Notes: a model not told the origin generated them from the letters alone. A stretch of DNA of 64,000 nucleotides from Candidatus Gastranaerophilales bacterium (GCA_944325595.1 CALVAQ010000004.1:106310-170309); one strand, 5' to 3'; counted from the stretch's first letter, positions 53,074 through 62,453 are shown. A program made the numbers and translations.

Positions 53074-54150
53074 TTAGCCGAGTTGTAAAATATTAACGAG
53101 CAAATTTATTAATTGCTCGGGTTTAACGAGAGAACAACACAGGTTTTTGTCGGTTTTTCTCTGACAACTCCGTTTTGAGCAAGGTCTGCAGTCGAGTTGC
53201 GGAGCAAGAACATAACACTTATCGCCAAACGGTGCGCTGCGTTTTTCTGCAGTAGCACTGAACAGAGAAACAACAAACGGAACATCAACCGCCCATGCAA
53301 TATGCGCACTGCCTGAATCCGGCGATATAACGACATCGCAATTTCTGAAAACTTCTGCAAGCTCTTCAAGATTTGTATTGCCGGTTAAATTTAAATAATC
53401 CTCCGGCGAAAGTGATGAACCGCCGACAATTCTGTCAATCAATGCAGCATCTTCAAAAGTCCCTGTGAAGACAATATTTACTCTTCCCTTTAAAAAATCA
53501 AGAGTCCTGCTCCAATATGACTCGTTCCAGTGTTTGTTGTCCCAAGTAGTGGCTGGTGAGCAGACAACGGTTTTTTTTGTCTTGTCTAATCTGTCCAGAA
53601 GGGAAGAGACTTTATTTTTAACAGTTTCATCCGGTTGTTTTAACACAAATTTTATTTCAGATGTATCCGCACCGATATGAGAAGCAAGCTCCAGATTTCT
53701 TTTTACGACATGATATTCTGGGTCAAAAAGTTTGTGAGACTCAGGATAAATTTCATTTGAGAAAAACGAAGAAAATTCCCTGCCGCCTGAAAGCGTGATT
53801 TTTCTTTTAATATTCAAAAACGGAAGCAGCGCCGCACTCTTAAAAAGCTGCTGAACATCAAGCACAACATCGTAATGTTCTTCGTTGATTTCTTTGATAA
53901 TATTAAAAAATTCCCTGATATTTTGTATGGAAAACCCTCGTTTTTTCCACATCTTTTTGGGTATAACATAGCATTTATCAACAAGAGGATTGTCTTTTAT
54001 AAAAAGCTGTGCTTTATCTTCAACTATCCATCCCAGCTTGCAGTCAGGAAAAGATTTTTTTATTGCATAAGCAACGGGTAATGTATGAATAGTATCTCCC
54101 AATGCACTTAGTCTGAGAATTAATATTTTTTTTATTTCCTGTGTATCCAT
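53074..54150 (-). CDS. Glycosyltransferase family 9 (heptosyltransferase-like)
   Basis: 358 residues from ATG 54150. The N-terminal ILILRLSALGDTIHTLPVAY and the C-terminal VVISPDSGSAHIAWAVDVP (the D-S-G-x-x-H nucleotide-sugar motif) mark GT9, which adds heptose to lipopolysaccharide inner core. LDCRPCSKRSC near the end adds a Cys-rich stretch. It implies a Gram-negative type outer membrane. No other LPS gene is adjacent. Confidence 0.87.
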   Translation of the reverse strand: MDTQEIKKILILRLSALGDTIHTLPVAYAIKKSFPDCKLGWIVEDKAQLFIKDNPLVDKCYVIPKKMWKKRGFSIQNIREFFNIIKEINEEHYDVVLDVQQLFKSAALLPFLNIKRKITLSGGREFSSFFSNEIYPESHKLFDPEYHVVKRNLELASHIGADTSEIKFVLKQPDETVKNKVSSLLDRLDKTKKTVVCSPATTWDNKHWNESYWSRTLDFLKGRVNIVFTGTFEDAALIDRIVGGSSLSPEDYLNLTGNTNLEELAEVFRNCDVVISPDSGSAHIAWAVDVPFVVSLFSATAEKRSAPFGDKCYVLAPQLDCRPCSKRSCQRKTDKNLCCSLVKPEQLINLLVNILQLG

Positions 54151-54323
54151 AAAAAAATTATAACATTGCAAAAATATCCTGTCAGAACCATACGAAAGAT
54201 TTACTTTTTTTCACATTTTTTACTTTTTTTGGTGGAGTCGATAATTTTTCAAATTTATTATTATAAGAAAGTTGAAATCGTCGCAGGTAAAAAAATTTTT
54301 TAAGTAATTTCAAAGGAAACAAT

Positions 54324-54584
54324 ATGAGTATCAGCAAAAAAGTCCTCAAGCTCCGTCAATCAATTTTGAAAGCAAATACACAGATTAACAGCATAAAAGT
54401 CAGCGGCAGTCTGGAAACATCCGAAGAAGCAAATATAAAATATAACAGACTTCTCATAGAAAAAGCTGTCTGCAAAAAAGAACTTGAGAGCGAAAAATGC
54501 TCAATTCTCCGAAAATTCTTTAACAAATTTGCTCACAATCCGAATAAAGGAAAAAAACTGATTTGTGACTACTTCAAGTCATAG
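54324..54584 (+). CDS. Small basic protein, 86 aa
   Basis: ATG 54324 follows AAAGGAAAC. It is Lys-rich and helical (MSISKKVLKLRQSILKANTQ), with a charged C-terminal half including KKELESEKCSILRKFF. It lies convergent with tdk, two bases from its stop. No family is recognised; the start site and length support it. Confidence 0.55.
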   Translation: MSISKKVLKLRQSILKANTQINSIKVSGSLETSEEANIKYNRLLIEKAVCKKELESEKCSILRKFFNKFAHNPNKGKKLICDYFKS

Positions 54585-54586
54585 AA

Positions 54587-55204
54587 TTATTTTACAAAAT
54601 TCAAGAGCTTGAAACCTTTTTTCTTTTCTTCTGCCTTTTTATCAGGAAGCTCATAGCATTTCAGGCATCTTGCTTCATATGTTTCATCTCCGCCAATCAT
54701 AATCAAAGGTGATGATTTATCGGCAGGAAAACCATTGATGAGTCTTTGCGTTCTGGTTGCGTGGTCGGAGCCGCATTTCATACAAACTGCAGTTAATTTG
54801 TCTACTCTGTCGGCAAGACATAACAATTCCGGCATTGAACCGAATGGCTCGCCCTTAAAATCCAAATCCAGACCGGATGCGATTACTCTTTTTCCATGTT
54901 CAATAAGTCTTTTTACAACAGAGACAATCTCATCATCAAAAAACTGAACTTCATCAATAGCAATAACTTCGTCATCCGGATTGATTACAGCGAGTATTTC
55001 TCTGGCATTTTTGACTGTAACAGCATCAAGCCACAAACCGTTACGGGACTCTATATAGTCGCCTTTTGTTCTTGTGTCGACTTCGGGTGAAATAACTCTT
55101 ACTTTCTTCTGCGCAATGATGCATCTTTTTACTCTACGCAGCAATTCCTCAGTTTTACCGCAACTCATAGGTCCGGTGATTATTTCAAAACTATATCCGG
55201 TCAT
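54587..55204 (-). CDS. tdk: Thymidine kinase
   Basis: 205 residues from ATG 55204, preceded by AAAAGGAT; the longer frame to 55234 lacks a site. It phosphorylates thymidine for salvage. P-loop ITGPMSCGKTEELLRR, IAIDEVQFFDDEIV (catalytic Glu region), GLDLDFKGEPFGSMPELL and the zinc cysteines CMKCGSD and CLKC mark type II thymidine kinase. The C-terminus is Lys-rich. Length is normal. Confidence 0.95.
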   Translation of the reverse strand: MTGYSFEIITGPMSCGKTEELLRRVKRCIIAQKKVRVISPEVDTRTKGDYIESRNGLWLDAVTVKNAREILAVINPDDEVIAIDEVQFFDDEIVSVVKRLIEHGKRVIASGLDLDFKGEPFGSMPELLCLADRVDKLTAVCMKCGSDHATRTQRLINGFPADKSSPLIMIGGDETYEARCLKCYELPDKKAEEKKKGFKLLNFVK

Positions 55205-55423
55205 TACAAATCCTTTTCCCAATCTCCATGTCACATACTCTACATTTCATGTAAACAGTATTTTTCATGACATTCTTCCTCTTATTATATGATAAATAAT
55301 TTTAATAAAAATCAAATCTTACAAAATATAAATATAATCTTTGCTGCTTTTCCTTTGAATAACTGATGAAAAAGAATCGATAAAACTGTAAAATATAAAT
55401 ATGTTTTGGAGGAGCGGACAGTG

Positions 55424-56044
55424 ATGGTTAGCAGTTCTTATGAGGCAGGCAAAGTTTTTGAAATAAAAGACAACAATAACACAAATATTTATCAAACTTC
55501 GCCTGTCAAAAACAATTCCGGATATCTTGCCGATGAATACAATATATCTCAGGCTTCAAAATTAGCATTCTCTTCCTGTGCAACCAAAATAAACTCGTTT
55601 GAAGACTACAAAAGAATGCGCACTGCAGCAGAAACACAAAACCCAAAAGATTTGTGGTCAGAATATCAGGACTTTTTAAAAATCAGAGGATGTTCAAATA
55701 ACTTGGAACTCATTGCCTTGAATTCCACAGGCTTGACAGATACTGATACACTGAAGTCGTTTGTCACAAAACAAATGTATGAGATTTTTGATGAGTTGAA
55801 TATAAAAGAAGACGATTTTTGTATTGAAAATTTTGTGGAAGGTTCTTCAATTGAAAACATTGTTGAATTTTTCAATAATATGAAAACCGCACAAGGTTCT
55901 TTGGATGAACTAAACTCTCTGTATGATTTTATTGAGACGGGGCTTGATAATTCAAACTTTGACACAGCATTTCGTAAGTCTGTATCAGATTTGCTGGAAC
56001 AGATGGAAGATATGATAGATTTTCTTAAAAAGAAAATTATTTAA
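55424..56044 (+). CDS. Hypothetical acidic protein, 206 aa
   Basis: ATG 55424 (GTG 55421 alternative), with a strong GGAGGAG upstream. The N-terminal about 45 residues are polar (SSSYEAGKVFEIKDNNNTNI) and resemble the unstructured starts of other proteins here, but no SF[GK] tag is present. The rest is helical and acidic, with repeated motifs of phenylalanine and asparagine. No recognised domain. Confidence 0.65.
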   Translation: MVSSSYEAGKVFEIKDNNNTNIYQTSPVKNNSGYLADEYNISQASKLAFSSCATKINSFEDYKRMRTAAETQNPKDLWSEYQDFLKIRGCSNNLELIALNSTGLTDTDTLKSFVTKQMYEIFDELNIKEDDFCIENFVEGSSIENIVEFFNNMKTAQGSLDELNSLYDFIETGLDNSNFDTAFRKSVSDLLEQMEDMIDFLKKKII

Positions 56045-56458
56045 CATATTGTTACAATTAATTTTTTATACACAAAGTATATACTTTTTTATAAAATTCA
56101 TCCCTGAAATCCAAAAAAGTATATACTATTTTTTGTTTTTTGTAATATTTCTTCACAAATAAAAATCTTGCAGCAAATACCCGGGGCAATTATCTCTTTT
56201 TTATATACTTTATATAGATACAAGAGATAACAAAAACAAAAAACAAAACAGACTAATAGATTTTAATAAACTTAAAACATATAAGGAACGGGAAAAGGTA
56301 TTTAACACGGGGCTATCAAAAAAGCCTCTTTTTTTTGCTTTTACAAAAAAATGGGATGAGAGAGACAAACAATACAGTAAAAATTATGTGTTGAACAAAA
56401 AAAATATACTTGTTGTATAATTATTTTTGTGAAGAGTTGAGAATGATTGGCGGTTTCT
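56045..56458. other. 414-base gap with tandem palindromes and a terminator
   Basis: No gene is seen. A perfect 14-base palindrome AAAGTATATACTTT (56074-56087) is followed 45 bases later by AGTATATACT (56119-56128), with a looser copy near 56200; together they look like a multi-site operator. A hairpin GGGGCT/AGCCTC followed by an eight-T run (56309-56338) looks like a terminator, so a short RNA could be made between them. The remainder is AT-rich. Confidence 0.45.
56309..56338 (+). terminator. Terminator-like hairpin before corA
   Basis: GGGGCT (56309-56314) pairs with AGCCTC (56323-56328), one G-U pair, followed by a run of Ts. Confidence 0.55.
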
Positions 56459-57412
56459 ATGCTCCAGATTTTCAAAACCGGTGAAGATAAAACCCTCAGA
56501 GAATTATCCATAAACGAGTTTGAACATGGTTCATGGTTTAACCTCGTCAAGCCGACTGCGGATGAAATAAAAGATGTTGCCGCTGCATTGAATATTGATG
56601 CGGATTTTTTAAGAGATTCTCTTGACTCGGAAGAACGTTCCCGTATTGAGTTGGATGATGACAAACTTCTTATCATCACAAATATCCCGATGATGGAAGA
56701 TGAAAACAGTTTTGATACATTGCCGTTAGGTGTGATTATGACACCGGATAATATTGTTACCGTATCATTGAAGGAAAACAGAATTATTTCGTTTTTCAAT
56801 CAAGATACGGCAAAACTCTTCAACACTGCAGACAGAACAAGATTTTTGTTCCAGATTTTGTTCAGATCAACAAAATTTTATTTGAGATATCTAGAGCATA
56901 TCAATCGTCATACAGAAAAAATAGAAGTTGACTTGAAACGTACAATGAAGAACAAAGCTCTCTTCCAGCTTCTGGATGTACAGAAATCTCTTGTATATTT
57001 TACTACTGCTCTCAAAGACAACGGTAGAGTACTTGAAAAACTCAGCAGATTTAAAAAATTTCCGGGATTTTCAAATTTCATGGCATACAATGAAGAAATT
57101 GAAGACCTTATGGAAGACGTAATTATTGAAAACAAACAGGCTGTTGAAATGGTTGAAATGCACAGAAACATTCTGGAAAGTATGATGGATGCCTTTGCAT
57201 CAATTATTTCAAACAATTTGAACATAGTTATGAAGTTTTTGACTTCCGTAACTATTATTCTTGCCATACCGACTATGGTGGCAAGTTTCTGGGGAATGAA
57301 TGTGGATGTGCCGATGGCGCATATGCATTATGCTTTTCTTGCAATACTGCTCTTTTCTTTAGTACTGGCTGGTATTATTGCCATAATCCTTGCCAGAAAA
57401 GGGCTTTTCTAG
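56459..57412 (+). CDS. corA: Magnesium/cobalt transporter CorA family protein
   Basis: 317 residues from ATG 56459; TTG 56447 is the longer option. A cytoplasmic alpha/beta domain precedes two C-terminal membrane helices (SVTIILAIPTMVASFWGMNV and YAFLAILLFSLVLAGIIAII). The GMN motif (FWGMNVD) of the pore loop is present, as is the helical stalk. CorA forms a pentameric Mg2+ channel. The C-terminus is the usual basic tail. Confidence 0.93.
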   Translation: MLQIFKTGEDKTLRELSINEFEHGSWFNLVKPTADEIKDVAAALNIDADFLRDSLDSEERSRIELDDDKLLIITNIPMMEDENSFDTLPLGVIMTPDNIVTVSLKENRIISFFNQDTAKLFNTADRTRFLFQILFRSTKFYLRYLEHINRHTEKIEVDLKRTMKNKALFQLLDVQKSLVYFTTALKDNGRVLEKLSRFKKFPGFSNFMAYNEEIEDLMEDVIIENKQAVEMVEMHRNILESMMDAFASIISNNLNIVMKFLTSVTIILAIPTMVASFWGMNVDVPMAHMHYAFLAILLFSLVLAGIIAIILARKGLF

Positions 57413-57527
57413 ACTGCTGTATCTATTTTACTTAATGTAACAATATGTCGAATTGGTGTTGTTTGATTAGCAATTTTTTTTATTTTTAAACTTAAAACCA
57501 TTGTAAGTATCATGTGAGGTTTGTATA

Positions 57528-60500
57528 GTGTATATCTACGGCATTAATTCATCAAATAATTTTAAAAAGTCTAATTCTGTATCAAAAAAATACAATCCGA
57601 GTTTTTCCGGACAGGTTCTTACTCAAGATGCACGAGGAAATGATATTTACAAATTTAACCTGCCAAATGCACCGGAAAATACCAAAATAAAGATTGCTGT
57701 ACTTTCAAAAGACAGCAGAGGATATTACAAACCGACACAAGATGTTGTTACTTATGACATGCCCAAAGGTGCGGACAGCCTTGTCGTGAAAGCCTCTGAC
57801 TTTAAACTGGACAAAGACACTCTGCTCGGATACAAATTTTTTGTAGGCGATAAAGAATATACTGACAAAGGTCTCAAATCAGAGGGCGGGTACACTATTG
57901 CCGTTCCCGTCACAAACCCGAACTCAACAAGACCCCGTCAAATGGAGCATGTACTTGTAGACTCTTTTAATATTAAAAATCCGACTTATGCCAAAAGAAA
58001 TCACTTTAACATGCTTGGCGGAACACTAAAATCATTTAACGAAAAAGTAAATGACCTTGCAGAAGCAGGGATAAGAAATGTCCTTGGAACACCGATTTTC
58101 GGTCAGTGCAACAAATCGAGCCATGGATACTGGACAACAAACCCTTATCAAATTACACAAAACCTCGGTGATATCAAAGATTTTAGAGATTTGATGATAA
58201 ATCTATACAAACACAATATGTCCTGGACTGCTGACGGTGCTTTCGTAAACGAAGGAATGGAAGGTATCCATATCATAGATATCATAAACTTTGGCACAGA
58301 AAGCCCGTTTTTGCCAATGTTTGAAACAAAAGATGTAAAAAATATTCCTATCAGATTTGGGGTATTTTCTAAAAATGAAGATGTAAACAAACACTTGCAC
58401 ATAAAACTCATAAATGCACCATACAAAATCACTTTTGCAAAAGACGGTGATGTATACAAAGAAGCGGAAATCAAAAGAAACAGTTTCGATGCTTCAAAAC
58501 CGACATACATTCAGGTATTTGATGACAGGCTTGCTACGGAAGAGCAGATGAATAACGATGAAATATTCAATGTCTACGGAAACAAAGAAGCGCTCGACAG
58601 AAACGAAATTGCAGGATACAAAGATTCTGCACAGACTTATCACTTCAAAGTAACACCGGAAGAAGTTAAAATAAACCACGAAAAATTCAAAGAAAACAAA
58701 AAATCAGGAGCACAGTTCAAAGATGCTCTGACAAGCTGGACAAATTTCAGACTTGTTAACTCGAATAAAGACGGCGGTGTTTCTTTGTGGGTTGGTAACA
58801 GCGATATTTCAAAGAAAAGGTTTGTTCTGTCTGACTATGCTCTGAATTCCATGGACCTCAAAGGTGACGAAAAAGCACAGACAGCAGCTGCACAATATCA
58901 AGTTCAAGATGACACAGTTCAGGTCGGAAAATTCTGGACGTCTACAGTGGCAAAAATGTTGACGGAATACACAGCAAAAGAACTTGCTGATGCCGTTACC
59001 GGCGGGAAAACATACCAGCAGGCAATAGAACAGCTAATAAAGGATGGGAACTTACCCGCCGGTGCCAGAGCCGTATATGAAAAAGCAGACAAAGACAGTC
59101 CTTCCGCATTAGACAATATTCTAAAATTCAGCCCAGTAACAGGTGAAAGAAAATACAAACTTAAACCTGTTTCAATGCCTCAGAATATTACAGACGGAGT
59201 AATGTCATATCCTCTTGATGCAATTGAGTTTGGACCGGATTTGGTAAGTATATTTGCTTATCCGTTTATCAAGAACCTTGCGGTTTCAGAGGATACTGTC
59301 GGTAAATCAAGATATGAAATGTATCTGATGGGCGATAAATATTACAATAAAATGCCTGAAAGATTTAAAGAAATATACAAAAAGACAGATAGTTTCCTCG
59401 CCGGACAAATGACGGACAGTGTAAAATCTATCTTGACTGATTTGCAAAATAAAACAGGTCAAAAACTTTTAGACGAAGGTGAACTCACAACAGAAGGTAA
59501 AGAGATTTATTCCCTTATTTATCCTGATATAATGAAATTTCTTGTTGTATCAGCATTGGCTCCTCAAATAAGACCGCTGGATGATGATTCAATGCTTGTC
59601 TATGACACAAAAGAATTGAAAAAGATTGACTTTAACAAACTAAATCTTCAATACGAACTTACTCCTGAAGATACGGCTAAAGCACTGCTTTCAAAACTTC
59701 AAAAAGGTTTGGCTCACATTCCGTCTGACTCCAAAGAAAAATTTGTAGATTCTCTGGCAAAAAGAGTAGGCTCTATTGACTCTGATGCTATTAATGTTGC
59801 AAAACTTATTGTGGAAAAAACGGAGTCCGGACTTGATTGGAGAATTGATGCGGCAAAAGACGTCGGCGATTATGAATCCAAAGAAGCAAACAAAATTGAT
59901 ACCGGCAAAAACATCAATGCGATTTTGTCTTTCTGGAACAAATTTAACAAAGGTGTTCGTGAAAACAACCCGAGAGCCTATGTCATCGGCGAATTAACCG
60001 ATGCAGACGACGAGCTTAAAGACAAAACAAAAAATGATTACAATGATTTTGTATCGCTTTCTCAATTTGTACAACGCACCGGATTTTCAACGGTTTCAGA
60101 CTACACATATTTCTATAATCCTCTTGCTCAACTGTACGGACAAGACAGCGAAGGCAAAAGCAACAACAATGTGACTTCCGTAATTGGGAATGCTTTTAAA
60201 GACGGTTCTTATTTTGAGAGCGGAATAATGGATAATTTCAATTTTGCACACAGATTTGTCGGAAACCAGGATAAGCCGAGAATTCTGCATTTGCTCGCTA
60301 CTGATGTAAAAGCCTTCAATGACGATAAAGGCAAAGAAGTTGCAAAAGTATTGTTAAAGGGCTTTGAAAAATCGGAAGAGTACAACAAACTCTCCGATAA
60401 TGACAAAAATGCAATAAAAAATGCAATAGAAAGACTTAAAAGAGGAATACACAAAGTAAACGGTCAGGACAAAACTTTTGATGCGGAAAACTTTGGCATC

Positions 60501-61328
60501 AGACCATTTGACTTCACTATAGAAGACATCATTAATGAAGCCGTTCAGACGAATGACTCCTTCAAAAAATGTGCAGAAGCAAACCCGGCCGAAATTGAAA
60601 AACTAAAAGCTCAAACGCTGCAAAATATTATGGAACCTGCAATGAAAAAATATCAGGCAATAATGTTCGCTATGGTCGGATTACCGGGGAATCCGACAAA
60701 CTATGCCGGTGACGAGTTCGGAATGAGCGGCTGGGAAACATTCTGTAAAAATGAAAAACAAGAAAACAGAAATGCCCTCAGATGGGATTGGCTGACAAAT
60801 GAAAATTACACATTTGTAAAAGCGCATAAAGACAAGATTGCACAAATAATGAATATAAGAAACAAAGAAGCTGCCTCTGCTCTTGTCAACGGAACAACAC
60901 AACCGCTTAACAACCAGCAGATTAATGACAAAGAACAAGCAGCAGCATTCTACAGATACAATGATAAAACAGATGCAATTGTTGTTCTTCATTCAAACGG
61001 ATACGGTTCTTCTCCGGAACACGCCGGAATAGAAGCAAATCTGTCTTCAATCAATCTTGACGGACTTGGATTTGAATTGCCGGTCGGAACAATATATGTA
61101 AATGCTATGGATGAAAACCAAAAATACAAAGTCTGTGACGGAAATATCGTAAAACAAATTGATAAAAACGGTAACGAAATGGAGCAAATTAATCTGGGTG
61201 ACAGCGGAATAATTCTTCTTCGCCAAAAAGATTTCAAAGGAAACAATGTTTCTTTCAAAGGCAGAATTGAAAATCCGCATGTGAAACTTGCAAACACAAA
61301 ATACGATTTTCACTACATGACAAAATAA
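57528..61328 (+). CDS. Very large GH13 (alpha-amylase family) glycoside hydrolase with PSFSG tag
   Basis: 1266 residues from GTG 57528 (GAGG upstream). N-terminus MYIYGIN leads to PSFSG at 24-28. A beta-rich N-terminal domain (about 30-130) resembles carbohydrate-binding domains of branching/debranching enzymes. Catalytic elements of the GH13 barrel are recognisable: GLDWRIDAAKDV with nucleophile D774 (R772-x-D774), VIGELTDADD with acid E822, FVGNQDKPRI with D915, and YAGDEFGMSG. The barrel is interrupted by a very long insertion of about 500 residues between the first and the nucleophile region. A second tag-like NVSFKGRIENP occurs near the C-terminus. Without a signal peptide it is probably cytoplasmic; glycogen or starch is the likely substrate class. 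Confidence 0.82.
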   Translation: MYIYGINSSNNFKKSNSVSKKYNPSFSGQVLTQDARGNDIYKFNLPNAPENTKIKIAVLSKDSRGYYKPTQDVVTYDMPKGADSLVVKASDFKLDKDTLLGYKFFVGDKEYTDKGLKSEGGYTIAVPVTNPNSTRPRQMEHVLVDSFNIKNPTYAKRNHFNMLGGTLKSFNEKVNDLAEAGIRNVLGTPIFGQCNKSSHGYWTTNPYQITQNLGDIKDFRDLMINLYKHNMSWTADGAFVNEGMEGIHIIDIINFGTESPFLPMFETKDVKNIPIRFGVFSKNEDVNKHLHIKLINAPYKITFAKDGDVYKEAEIKRNSFDASKPTYIQVFDDRLATEEQMNNDEIFNVYGNKEALDRNEIAGYKDSAQTYHFKVTPEEVKINHEKFKENKKSGAQFKDALTSWTNFRLVNSNKDGGVSLWVGNSDISKKRFVLSDYALNSMDLKGDEKAQTAAAQYQVQDDTVQVGKFWTSTVAKMLTEYTAKELADAVTGGKTYQQAIEQLIKDGNLPAGARAVYEKADKDSPSALDNILKFSPVTGERKYKLKPVSMPQNITDGVMSYPLDAIEFGPDLVSIFAYPFIKNLAVSEDTVGKSRYEMYLMGDKYYNKMPERFKEIYKKTDSFLAGQMTDSVKSILTDLQNKTGQKLLDEGELTTEGKEIYSLIYPDIMKFLVVSALAPQIRPLDDDSMLVYDTKELKKIDFNKLNLQYELTPEDTAKALLSKLQKGLAHIPSDSKEKFVDSLAKRVGSIDSDAINVAKLIVEKTESGLDWRIDAAKDVGDYESKEANKIDTGKNINAILSFWNKFNKGVRENNPRAYVIGELTDADDELKDKTKNDYNDFVSLSQFVQRTGFSTVSDYTYFYNPLAQLYGQDSEGKSNNNVTSVIGNAFKDGSYFESGIMDNFNFAHRFVGNQDKPRILHLLATDVKAFNDDKGKEVAKVLLKGFEKSEEYNKLSDNDKNAIKNAIERLKRGIHKVNGQDKTFDAENFGIRPFDFTIEDIINEAVQTNDSFKKCAEANPAEIEKLKAQTLQNIMEPAMKKYQAIMFAMVGLPGNPTNYAGDEFGMSGWETFCKNEKQENRNALRWDWLTNENYTFVKAHKDKIAQIMNIRNKEAASALVNGTTQPLNNQQINDKEQAAAFYRYNDKTDAIVVLHSNGYGSSPEHAGIEANLSSINLDGLGFELPVGTIYVNAMDENQKYKVCDGNIVKQIDKNGNEMEQINLGDSGIILLRQKDFKGNNVSFKGRIENPHVKLANTKYDFHYMTK

Positions 61329-61332
61329 TTGA

Positions 61333-61360
61333 TTGAGAACTGTTTTTACGATAATATAAT
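61333..61360 (+). promoter_or_regulatory. Promoter of the SRP RNA
   Basis: TTGAGA (61333-61338) and a perfect TATAAT (61355-61360), 16 bases apart, lie directly before the RNA's 5' end. Confidence 0.8.
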
Positions 61361-61363
61361 ATA

Positions 61364-61630
61364 GCCGTGCTCCACGGGGACTTTGCGGATCTCTTGACCC
61401 GAACGCATATGCGGGGTGCAGAGCCTGCTGTGAGGCTTTTGCGGGAGCGAGGAATTTTTGTATTTGTTTATGATTGCTCAAAATCTTTTGGCAAAAACAA
61501 TCGAACCGTGTCAGATCGGGAACGAAGCAGCACTAAGATTCAATTTTTGGGTAAATGCATTTTGAGAGGGAGACAGGTATAAATCAGAATTGTTTTTGCA
61601 TTTGTCGATAGGCAGTGGCACGGCTTTTAT
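61364..61630 (+). ncRNA. ffs: Signal recognition particle RNA, long (Alu-containing) type
   Basis: The conserved domain IV is readable around 61507-61530: TCAG-A-TCG-GGAA-CGA-AGCAG, that is the GGAA tetraloop helix flanked by the Ffh-binding TCAG/AGCAG loop, followed by CACTAAG. The 5' end GCCGTGC (61364-61370) pairs with GCACGGC near 61618-61624, closing a molecule of about 265 bases, and a T-rich tail follows. This length matches Bacillus-type SRP RNA with an Alu domain, not the about 100-base form of E. coli. It guides secretory ribosomes with Ffh to the membrane. Confidence 0.85.
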
Positions 61631-61634
61631 TTTT

Positions 61635-62047
61635 ATTTATTCTATACTGCATTTTTAACAAATATTTTTTTATTTTTATAAGTTTTTTATTCAAAAATTT
61701 TTCTAAAATTTATTAATATAACTTTATTAAGATTGTAAAAAAAACTTTTAGCCACTTGTATTAGGGGGCATGGTCAATTGTAAAACTTATTTTACAAAAA
61801 CATTGTTGATACAAAAATTTTGTTTTTGTATGATTAATTTACTGGGAGGTTCCCAGAGTAGGAAAGAGGTGATGGCTTGTTCCGGGGATTAGGGATAATC
61901 GAGGAAGTGTAATTTTTAAAAAGATTAAAAAGTTTTTTAAGTTAGATTAGGAAGAATGAAAGAGAAAATTTTTGGTTTTGGCTGCTAGCCGTGGGGATTA
62001 ATAATTTATCTTATTTATTTCGGGAAGAGGTTTTTAGATTTGTTCGG
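61635..62047 (+). other. Unassigned, probably transcribed 413-base region
   Basis: No frame over 60 codons. It starts AT-rich, contains perfect small hairpins (for example ATACAAAAA/TTTTTGTAT near 61808-61830), then a G-rich part (61851-61920) with GGGAGG, GAGGTGATGG and CGGGGATTAGGG, and ends at the terminator 62048-62074. It could be an unrecognised structured RNA; RNase P and tmRNA signatures were looked for and not found. Confidence 0.4.
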
Positions 62048-62074
62048 GTTCTGTCGTAAATGACAGAACTTTTT
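62048..62074 (+). terminator. Terminator of the unassigned RNA region
   Basis: GTTCTGTC (62048-62055) pairs with GACAGAAC (62062-62069), followed by TTTTT. Confidence 0.8.
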
Positions 62075-62113
62075 GTATGTAAAATTAAACCAATATTACA
62101 TAAAACAAAAAAA

Positions 62114-62134
62114 CGAAGCTGAAAGTTAGCTCCG
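62114..62134 (-). terminator. Terminator downstream of tRNA-Pro(CGG)
   Basis: CGAAGCT (62114-62120) pairs with AGCTCCG (62128-62134); read on the minus strand the one odd pair becomes G-U and a T-rich run follows. It ends the tRNA transcript about 120 bases after the gene. Confidence 0.7.
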
Positions 62135-62251
62135 GTTTTGTTTTAAATGGTCAAAAGCTATGAATTTGTTTGAAAAAATACAATGTGAGCAAAATGGACA
62201 CATAAATCAAAGAAAAATGCTCAACCCCCAATACTATTGCAAAAAATAAAA

Positions 62252-62325
62252 TCGGGATGACAAGATTCGAACTTGCGACCCCCGCGACCCGAACACGGTG
62301 CGCTACCAAGCTGCGCTACATCCCG
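62252..62325 (-). tRNA. tRNA-Pro, anticodon CGG
   Basis: Reading the minus strand: acceptor CGGGATG / CATCCCG, D-arm GCGC...GCGC, anticodon stem CCGTG/CGCGG with loop TTCGGGT (anticodon CGG, reads CCG), T-arm GCAAG-TTCGAAT-CTTGT, discriminator A. CCA is not encoded. The anticodon and T stems each contain one G-U pair. Confidence 0.95.
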
Positions 62326-62339
62326 ACTTTATTATATTA
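62321..62339. repeat. Direct repeat of the tRNA-Pro(CGG) 5' flank, copy 1
   Basis: A 19-base sequence (TCCCGACTTTATTATATTA) containing the first five bases of the tRNA gene and its upstream flank. The identical sequence recurs at 62454-62472, 133 bases away, with a hairpin-rich cassette between. Confidence 0.9.
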
Positions 62340-62353
62340 AATTTTCATATACC

Positions 62354-62452
62354 CTGCGCAGCAAGCCTACCTCTCAGAAATAATTCACATGATTATTTCT
62401 TCGGCAGAGTCTCTCACAAACAAGACATTTAGTCTTGTTCGCTCGGCAGAGT
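62354..62452. repeat. Hairpin-rich cassette, copy A
   Basis: 99 bases, almost identical to 62803-62900. It contains the inverted repeats GAAATAATTCA/TGATTATTTC and ACAAGAC/GTCTTGT, the latter bracketed by direct copies of CGGCAGAGT. Each cassette sits directly upstream of a tRNA-Pro gene. The CGGCAGAGT word also appears near 30140. Confidence 0.85.
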
Positions 62453-62453
62453 A

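Noticed and set aside
61367..61582. A 71-codon plus-strand ORF and an overlapping minus-strand ORF
   Set aside because: They lie inside the SRP RNA, whose conserved core and closing helix explain the sequence.
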